Positions 56,701 to 64,000 of a stretch of 64,000 bases of DNA are shown in pieces. Every line of letters starts with the position of its first letter. Position 1 is the stretch's first letter. The notes under the pieces are model-generated. The model made no database searches, was not told where the DNA came from, and was given only the letters and a program-made list of their open reading frames with translations. The translations under genes and the position numbers were made by a program. Source of the DNA: Anthostomella pinea (Eukaryota > Ascomycota > Sordariomycetes > Xylariales > Xylariaceae); NCBI GenBank assembly GCA_963556695.1, contig CAUWAG010000004.1, positions 3,596,001-3,660,000 on the forward strand, read 5' to 3'.

Positions 56701-59700
56701 CAGATCGGTCTCGAGAACAAGACCTACATACCGTCCCTCGTACGAGAAAAAGACGACACGGGGCAGCTTCTCGCCGTGGCGGGCTCGCTTTTCCTGGCTG
56801 GATACCCTGTCGACTTGGCGGCAGTCAACAGCGACAGTGCGCAGGAACATAATATGGCTCGCAAGCCCAGAACCCCCTATCTTCTCGTTGACTTGCCGCC
56901 TTACCAGTGGAACTACGAAAAGCGGCACTGGGCCGAGCCTCGGGCGAGTCTCGAGCTGCGAAACCGCGCATATCCGCGTCATGACCTACTGGGCAGCCGG
57001 GTGGCCGGGCTCTCGAATAGCTGCAAGGTGTGGCGGAACGTGCTTCGACTCCGGGATGTGCCATGGCTGAGAGATCACAACGTAAGTCCGATGCCTCTCG
57101 TTAGTCCTATTGTCAGCTTTCGCTAATACCGGCCTAGCTTGGTGGTGCTGCCGTATTCCCCGCGGCTGGGTACCTGTCTGTTGCGATCGAGGCACTTCGA
57201 CAGGTGCATGAAATCGAGGGCCTACCCTTCGAGGGTGTGACTCATCGCGATGTTGATATCAAGACCGCTTTAGTCGTGCCGGATGGCGATGGTATTGAGG
57301 TTGTGGTCTGCTTGCATACTGCCGATGGCTCGGACGTACGTAACTCACTCTCGCCCATTCGAAGAGCAAGACTCGAAGTATTCGGGTAATTGAGACTTCG
57401 ACTTGCGCTGGGAACCTCGATGTCAATCTGAGAAATCCAAGTACTAACTGTTTTGTAGTGGCATACGTATTCCGTCGAGTCCCTTGACTGCGGTCAGTGG
57501 ACCCTGCATTGCGAAGGGAAAATCTCCGCAACACATGCGCCTATCACATCCCGGAGCCATCCCGTCGACGAGACTGCCCTTACACAACGTGCCACCGGCA
57601 AGCGATGGTACAAGGCTTTCCACAGGGTCGGCTTCAACTACACGAGCACATTCCAGCGGCTCCAGGACGTACGCACGGAGCGATCGCTCCACCACGCCGC
57701 TGGAGGCGTCATCGTGACACAGCGATCCGGCGTGATGCAGGGCGAGTCCCGGTATATGATCCATCCATCTACCATCGACGCCTGTTTGCAACTGATCATC
57801 ATCTCCATCCACGCCGGAAAGCACAAGGAGATGCCGTGGGGTGTTGTTCCTACTCACATTGACAAGGTATCGATGTTCTTTCCCGAGGGCGAAAATGTCG
57901 TCGCGGGCCATGCTATAGCGTGGACGGACAAGTTGGAGGACCGGCGCTTCAATACCCATACGGTCCTCAGAGGACCCGGCGACAACCTCCTCATGGACAT
58001 CGAGGACCTCACATGCGTCTCGTATGAGGCCGTTCTGCCTGCTCAAGCCAGAGATCTGGCTGATCCCGAGCCGTTCTCCGTGACGACCTGGAAGGCGGAC
58101 ATCACCGCGCTGCGGACGGACACATGCAGCGATCCCCCGATGCAGTTGGGCAGCCTGGCCCACATCGTCGAACTCATATCTCACCAGAACCCAGTCAAAA
58201 GCGCACTGATCTGCGGATTGGACTGGGAGGTGGTGGATTCTGTAATGAGAACGCTACCCGGAACCTGTGCCGTCACACTGGGCCTCACTGAAGACCGGCG
58301 AGGTAGTCTTTCTGGAAGCAAGAGCGACCGTGTTGCTTCCAGCGTCTTGGAGCTATCACCGCAAGACTTGCTGGGCGACCTTACTGATCGAGTATACGAT
58401 CTCCTGGTGGTTAACTTGTTATATCTTGGGAGCTCGTTCCCCAAAATAGCTTCCAGCACGCTGATGCCCTTCGTCAGTGGCGGCGGATGGCTCGTGGGCG
58501 CACGGCACGACTTCTCATCACTGAGTGGATCAGCCATCGGCTTTGGCGAACACTTCGCCTTGGTGAACACCGAGCCGGTATTGACGAATGGCACGAGCGG
58601 GCACACCGAGAGCATCACCATCTTATCGTCATCCTCCGCTTCTCCCCATAATCGAAGCTTAGCAGACACCCTGTCGGGATACGGGAAGAGCCTCGCTCTG
58701 AGATCACTGGACGACTTCTCTCCCGAAGCAGACCCATTCTTCGTGATCGACGACGCCGCAGGAACATTCCTGCTTTCCTTAAACGAAAGCACCTTCGCCA
58801 GCCTCAAGTCTGTTCTCTCTGCGAGCGTCCCAGTGCTGTGGCTCACGCAGGGAGTCAATGAAGGCCGCGCTCCTCAGGGGGGCATGGCGGAGGGCTTCCT
58901 CCGCGTCATCCGCTCAGAGCAGGCATCGGCGCGGGTGGTTCTGCTCGATGTCAGCCATGACGAGAAGCCGGAGGACATAGCGCGTGCTGTCGTCGAAAAG
59001 CTCGCCTCAGCTGCGCCGAGAGGCTCGGGGCATGACTCCGAGTTTTGGCTGCACCACGGCGTTCTTCATGTGCCGCGGCTCTACCCTCGTGGTGATCTCA
59101 ATCGCATGTGGAATGAGTGGGAGCGGTCGTCTGATGGATCACCAAAGTTGTTGTCTGCAGGTGCCCCGATCGCATCAGGCTCTGCTGCAGGCGAGATGGG
59201 GACCCGACATGGTGGGCTAGCTGCAGACGAAGTCGAGGTTCAAGTCAATGCGTCCGAGGCACGAGCCATTTCAGGGTCGCACATACTTGTTTATGGAAGC
59301 ATCGTCCGGGTAGGACTTGCAGTGGACGACTCGGTTATCGGGAAACGTGTAGTCGCCTTTGCCCGGGGATCCGGAACCGTTGCTAGGACATCTGTATACG
59401 CTGTCGTGAATGACATGACCGCTTTTGAAGCGCCTGAAACTCTCCTTGCGGCACTGGCCGGGCTCCAGCCTCTGGTACACGCGTACCAGCTCAGCGGCAA
59501 AACGTGGGCAAGCTCCCAGGTCTTATCCCTAGCCGGTGCCTCGAAACGCACGACGGCAATTCTCGTCTCGCTTGCACGCGCACTGGGTTTTGAACTTTCT
59601 ATCATTGCCGAAACTGCCGGGCAGCAGCAAGATGATGCGTCTCGATTCTCGCTCGACAAGACCAAGGTCCTTCTGTCAAGCGACAGCGAAGCCCTGCTGG

Positions 59701-61478
59701 CCTCATTAGACGGGATCGCGCAGGGGTCGTCGCTTTCTGTCATCGCCCATGACTTCACGCCTCTAGCACAGGCAATATGGAGCAACATCCCAGCTGGCAG
59801 CAAGTTTCTCTTGGTGACGAGCAGCCCTTCGATGCCACAAGCTCTCGACTGTCAGCCGTTTATGCGAGGTGCCAGTTTCATGCCTGTAAACACGAACGCA
59901 TTGAGCCTGGCATCCGCCACGGTTGTCCTGAGAGAGTCTCTGGCTCTGATTAATAGGCATCCTGACTTGCTCAGGGCAGGGGGTTCCGACCCGGCTACTA
60001 GTAGCGAGCCCCTCTCTGAGAAGCAAGCTGATACCCCTGAGCGACAAGACCAGAGCGTGTCCCTGAGGCACCAGGACGACGAGAATCAGGCAGAGGTCGG
60101 AGTGGCAATCTCCTTCGTATTCACATCCCCTAACTAACAGACACAACAGATCTCCCCCTCCTGTCCGACGGTGTCTCTTTCTCCCAATGCGACATATCTT
60201 CTCGTTGGCTGTCTAGGCGGCCTCGGCCGAAGCCTCACAAAGTGGATGATGGAGCGCGGCGCGAAGCATTTCGCCTTCATCTCGCGCTCAGGGGCTGACA
60301 AGCCCGAGGCGGCGCGGATCGTGGGCGATATCAAGCAGGTCGACGGGGCGTCGGCCACGGTTCACCGCGCTGATGCGGCGGACGAGGAAGCTGTGCAGGG
60401 TATTGTCAACTCGCTGCTGGAGGAGCGCCCGATCCGTGGTGTTGTACACGCAGCGATGGTGCTTAAGGTAATCGTCCGCCCCTCTTCCGAAGTCCCTCGG
60501 ATGGTTAGAATGGGCCTAACATGGTGCCCATAGGACGGCATGTTCGAGCAAATGGACCACGCCTCCTTCACGGCAGTCATCACGCCCAAGGTCATGGGCG
60601 CGCTCAGTCTGCACAAGGCGCTGGGCAACCTAGACCTCGACTTCTTCATCATGACGAGCTCCGTGTCCGCCGTCCTCGGAAACACGGGCCAGAGCAACTA
60701 CAGCGCTGCGAACAGCTTCCTCGATGCCCTTGCGCGGCACCGCACCACCAACGGCCTAGCCGCCACGTCGCTGGCACTACCCATGGTCCTAGACGTCGGC
60801 GTCGTGGCCGAAGACGACGCCCTGGAGCTCTCGCTGCTGCGCAAGGGCCTCTACGGCATCAGCGAGCACGAGATGCTGCGCGGGTTCGAGGTCGCAATGG
60901 CCAAGTCGCGGCCCGCGCTTGTACCTTCCGCTCCTGCTTACATGGAGTCATCATTGTCCAACGGGCTCGCCTCGTCGATGGACACCCAGCTCGTCATGGG
61001 CATGGAGACACAGGAGCTGCGACGCGTAATCACCTCCATCGCCGCCGACAACGCGGACTTGTACTGGTACCGCGACGCGCGGCTCGTCCACGTTCGCGCC
61101 GCGCTCGAGTCCGGCAACCCCGTCTCCACCACGATCGATGCCAACGCCGACAGTCTCACCACGACCCTCGACGCCGCGCGCGCTGCCGGCGGTCCGGAAG
61201 CCGCCGTCGCGGCCATCGCGCTGCACATTGCGCGCCGCATGTCGGGGATCCTGATGATTCCCGTCGACGACTTCGAGCTCGACGGGGACGGCGGGCCGTC
61301 GCTGGGCAGTTACGGACTGGACAGCATGGTCGGCGCCGAGATGCGGTCGTGGCTGTTCAAGGAATTTGCGCTGGACATCCCATTTCAGCAATTGCTGGCG
61401 CGGACGATGACGTTTGGGAAGCTGGCGCGGGTCGTCGCGGGCCGGATGGGGATTTGGGCGGAGGCTGGGCAGAGTTAG
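53787..61478 (+). CDS. Iterative reducing polyketide synthase (KS-AT-DH-psiMT-ER0-KR-ACP)
   Basis: Twelve exons, 6,981 nt coding, 2,326 residues: 53787-53826, 53888-54250, 54300-54411, 54460-54768, 54840-55062, 55121-55244, 55316-55779, 55834-57081, 57138-57335, 57459-60095, 60150-60467 and 60534-61478. The tenth donor may instead be at 60117, giving a 33-nt intron. KS: Cys about 179 (TINTACSSS), His in HGTGTPVGDP (about 316) and NIGHSEAA (about 356). AT: GHSSGE, Ser about 634, and AYHSPYM. DH: His about 960 (WLRDHN) and Asp about 1134 (HPSTIDACLQ). MT-like region about 1260-1400: motif I reads ALICGLDWEV, no SAM glycine loop. ER-like region about 1590-1850: no GGVG dinucleotide motif. KR: GCLGGLG and SNYSAAN, Tyr about 2068. 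ACP: GLDSM, Ser about 2276. There is no release domain. It would condense malonyl units and reduce to an unsaturated chain. Confidence 0.93.
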
Positions 61479-61859
61479 GGGTTCTCGGGTGGTTGGCTTT
61501 GTTTGAGTGTTTCTAGATTGAACAAGATGCAGCATGTGTCGTGTTCTGTGTGTCTGAGTTTTATTTCAATGTTGAACACATGTAGGCGGCGATTGAGGAG
61601 CGACTGCGTCAGATCGTAGCCCAGTACATCATTATATATAACATGTCAATAAGACGCGGAATTGGAAGTGAGTGAATTATTGGTTTTTTGTATTATTTGC
61701 CGCCCCCTATGTACAAGAATTCCATAACAGGTGCGGGTTGCGCGGACGAATCTTACATACGACGACACTTCGCCAGAGGTCCAAGCAGCCTGTTGGGTTC
61801 TCCCTGTGCGAATTCTATAAAGTCAAGCCTTGATATTCCGTTGGTATTGGTAGGTGTCG
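61479..61859. other. Convergent 3' flanks of PKS and rhodopsin-domain genes
   Basis: 381 bases, AT-richer than its neighbours (ATTATATATAACATGTCAAT), with no ORF of note. Likely 3' ends and polyadenylation signals for both genes. Confidence 0.5.
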
Positions 61860-63098
61860 TCACCTGGCCTGGTTGAATTGGTGAATCTCGGATCGAACCA
61901 TGATGGTGTTGTGTGGGTGCGACTTGGGCGCGTCGGGCCCCCGGCTGATGCTTGTCAGGGCCACTTCGTCCTCGCCCGACTCGTTGTCGGTTCCGAAGCG
62001 GATATAGCTGTTTCCGACCCGGCTCGGCTTGGACGAACTGCCGGCCCATCTATTACCGCTCTGTCCGTCCCGCGTGCCGCCCGATGACATCTTGGTCCTC
62101 GCGCGACGGAATAGCGGACGGAAGCTCGGTAGGCACGCCGACACGATGCCGAACGCGGGCTCGACGGACGACCAGAGGAACACTTGCGCGGCGATCCAGG
62201 TGACGTCGGGAGTCGAGGCGAAGTCGGCGAAGGCCCATATTCGAACAACACTGGCCACGCACACACTGGAGGTTGGTTAGCTTTCGCGAGTACAGCAGCG
62301 GCACGAATGGGCACCCACAAGCCTCCCAATAACATGACACCGCATACGGCGAGCTTCTTCTGCGTCGACATCTGCAACTGCAAGATCTCGGGGATCGGCA
62401 CCAGCAGCACAATGATATCGTTGACCATGTTGATGACGGTCAAGCTCAGGAACGCGGCGTTGACATCGACACACTTGCCCTCCCCGCCGATAAACTGAGT
62501 CCAGAAGAAGGACGCCGGCCGACACATGCCGGCCGCGACGCCCCAGATGGTGATGGGGTAGCCGACACACAGGAAAGCCGCGAACGCGAGGCGGTAGTGG
62601 AACCATTTCGTGCCTCTCTCGAACAGCCGGCGATAGAATAGCAGGACGGACAACTTCGTGAAGGAGACGCTGCCGGCGTAGATGTACGTATACGAGTATA
62701 GCAACTGTGCGCGATGAGCTGGCTGTCACGGCCGGGCGTAAAAGGTAAGGCCGCATACCTCAAAGACGTTTGCGACATCTTGAGGATCAAGAGCCCAGAC
62801 GTGCTTCCCGGCGCCCGCCCTGGCGCCCAAGATGGTGATGGCAAGAGTGCCGAAAGTGAAGATCTGTCGACGCGGGTTAGAGGCACGGCCCAGCCACCAA
62901 GGACTCCGTGGACCGACTCACGAGAGCGACGAGCATCAGCCAGTCGTCGGCCATCATGCCAAAGCCTTGGAAGTTTCTCGCCCATAGCCGCACACCATAG
63001 GCAGCGGTAGCGACACAGGTGCATACGATTGCAACCACACTGATGGCGGTCTGCTGGCTCGCCTCCAGGTCGATGCCTGCAGGAGGGGCACTCGCCAT
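61860..63098 (-). CDS. Fungal rhodopsin-domain integral membrane protein (Pth11-like class)
   Basis: Four exons: 63098-62922, 62863-62759, 62704-62319 and 62265-61860; 1,074 nt, 357 residues; phases agree. The start is the ATG giving MASAPPAGI; the longer open frame upstream lacks ATG. Seven membrane segments fit: TAISVVAIVCTCVATAAYGV, DDWLMLVAL, IFTFGTLAITILGA, LYSYTYIYAGSVSFTKLSVL, FAAFLCVGYPITIWGVAAGM, VINMVNDIIVLLVPIPEI, VCGVMLLGGFVCVASVVRIW and TWIAAQVFLWSSVEPAFGI. Family marks: R-x-W-x-R near TM1, DDWLM, KLSVLLFYRRLF, CVDVNAAFL and CLPSFRPLF, then a long polar cytosolic tail. Members are putative receptors or have unknown function. It converges on the PKS, and a pathway role is not shown. 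Confidence 0.88.
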
Positions 63099-63113
63099 TG
63101 GGAGCACAGCTCG

Positions 63114-63159
63114 GTAACGGCAACGGCAACGGCAACGTCAAGGGCAACGGGCAACGGGC
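63114..63159. repeat. (CAACGG)n-like hexamer tract before the rhodopsin-domain gene
   Basis: Imperfect CAACGG units, interrupted once by TCAAGGG, lie 16-60 bases upstream of the ATG. In the antisense reading they are the leader of the transcript (CCGTTG repeats). Confidence 0.7.
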
Positions 63160-64000
63160 AGAAACCTATTCGAACGAGTCTTTCTAGAGACGGGACAGGC
63201 AGAAATGCAGGTTGGGCGAAGGGCGGGAAAAAGCACCGCTGCGGTATTTTATTTAATAGCTAAAGGCTGGCTGCATGGCACGACGACAGAAGAGCGGCAG
63301 ATTGAAGACGGCACGGGGAAATAAGCAGAGAACAATGTGAAGGCGCGATCTGCATCTTCCTTCGAGTCTTCGATGATGGGTCCCCTGCCCGTGGCATGCT
63401 ACCCCTACAGACTGTCCAGGGCCCCATTGGCGGGAGAGCGGGATGGATCATGGCTGACATACTTCCAGACTCCTGGAGGATTTGGCCGGGTTGTACGATC
63501 ATGCCTTCAGGGGCTGCTGTGCCATGTCAACTTGCCGAGGGCCATTATCATCGGCAAGGCCTAAAGATAGTGGGATATGAACTGCGAACCCAGATTTATT
63601 ACACAAAGAATGGCGCTTTGGGAGGCGTGGGAGGCATGGGAGGGTCTCCGAGACCCGGCGGTGTGGTAAGTATGTCTCGCTCTAGTATTGGATCATCTCT
63701 TCCGATCTCCTCCCTCCCCTTGCCGTGCCACCTGTTCCACCTGACACCTCAACAAGGTGCTAACTTTTAATGGCGTCTCCAACCTCGTCAATCGTCAACC
63801 AACTACAACTCCACTGAACTTGGTCCGTCTCAGCGCCTAGTTGTGTCAGCTGGGGCAAGGGGGACACATTCAGCCTCAACCTCACTATCAGTCCAGTTCA
63901 TTGATTCATCAGTTGTGAAGTCTTGCAACACCAGCACCCTAAGAGAAGCAGAAGAGATCGGGACTCGGTACCGCGCTGGCCGGCAGACCCGGCATGATGT
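63160..64000. other. Upstream flank of the rhodopsin-domain gene and right end, no gene recognised
   Basis: About 840 bases. A TTTTATTTAATAGC stretch at 63246-63259 is A/T-rich. A 124-codon plus-strand ORF (63396-63770) has no domain and overlaps other frames. A gene starting beyond the right edge cannot be excluded. Confidence 0.4.

Noticed and set aside
57444..58858. Long minus-strand ORFs (246 and 225 codons) opposite the PKS
   Set aside because: They mirror PKS exon 10, whose plus-strand frame carries the DH motif and continues smoothly. The antisense frames show no domain.
60117..60149. 33-nt intron in the PKS
   Set aside because: Shorter than every other intron here. Moving the donor to 60096 gives 54 nt and also keeps the frame, although its donor (GTCGGA) is weak.
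60521..61516. 331-codon plus-strand ORF overlapping the PKS 3' exon
   Set aside because: Arg/His/Pro-rich shadow in a GC-rich exon. The overlapping frame contains the KR catalytic motif and the ACP serine.

Overview
The window reads as nuclear DNA of a filamentous ascomycete (Pezizomycotina). Genes carry short GT-AG introns of about 45-125 nt. Families present are typical of that group: Zn(II)2Cys6 regulator, Nce102-like MARVEL protein, GH54 arabinofuranosidase, iterative reducing PKS, fungal rhodopsin-domain membrane protein. Gene-bearing DNA is broken up by transposons and by very AT-rich, gene-free blocks that look like RIP-decayed repeats. I cannot name the species from the sequence.

Layout. 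0-10 kb: a secreted serine carboxypeptidase that runs off the left edge, a CYP52-like P450 whose only visible defects are four in-frame TAG codons, a Zn2Cys6 regulator, and a small acidic-repeat ORF with a frameshift. 10-24 kb: a PARP-like gene split by a 5.6-kb LINE (LINE-A, heavily C:G to T:A mutated), then a small three-exon gene whose upstream region is split by a second LINE of the same family in opposite orientation (LINE-B, one nonsense codon from intact). Both LINEs have clear target-site duplications. 24-38 kb: an AT-rich block holding a complete pogo/Fot1-type element (TA target site, 54-bp perfect inverted repeats, two nonsense codons) and a 6.06-kb Copia-type element with 204-bp LTRs and six nonsense codons, followed by a diverged tandem duplication of AT-rich DNA and one unexplained GC-rich island. 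38-48.5 kb: Nce102-like protein, MATE transporter, GH54/CBM42 arabinofuranosidase, and a collapsed GDSL (CE16-like) esterase pseudogene. 48.9-63.1 kb: flavin monooxygenase, multi-pass membrane protein, large reducing PKS, rhodopsin-domain membrane protein.

The 48.9-61.5 kb segment is the most interesting part. It is a compact candidate polyketide cluster: an apparently intact 12-exon PKS (KS-AT-DH-degenerate MT-degenerate ER-KR-ACP), an FMO-type oxygenase, and a 361-residue polytopic protein divergently transcribed from the PKS. A PKS with KR and DH but no working ER should make an unsaturated (polyene-like) chain. An FMO could epoxidise it and a membrane cyclase/hydrolase could then close rings. 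That pathway logic is inference. Exon models were built by hand from reading frame and splice signals; total coding lengths divide by three for the P450 (stops read through), FMO, membrane protein, PKS and rhodopsin-domain gene, which supports them.
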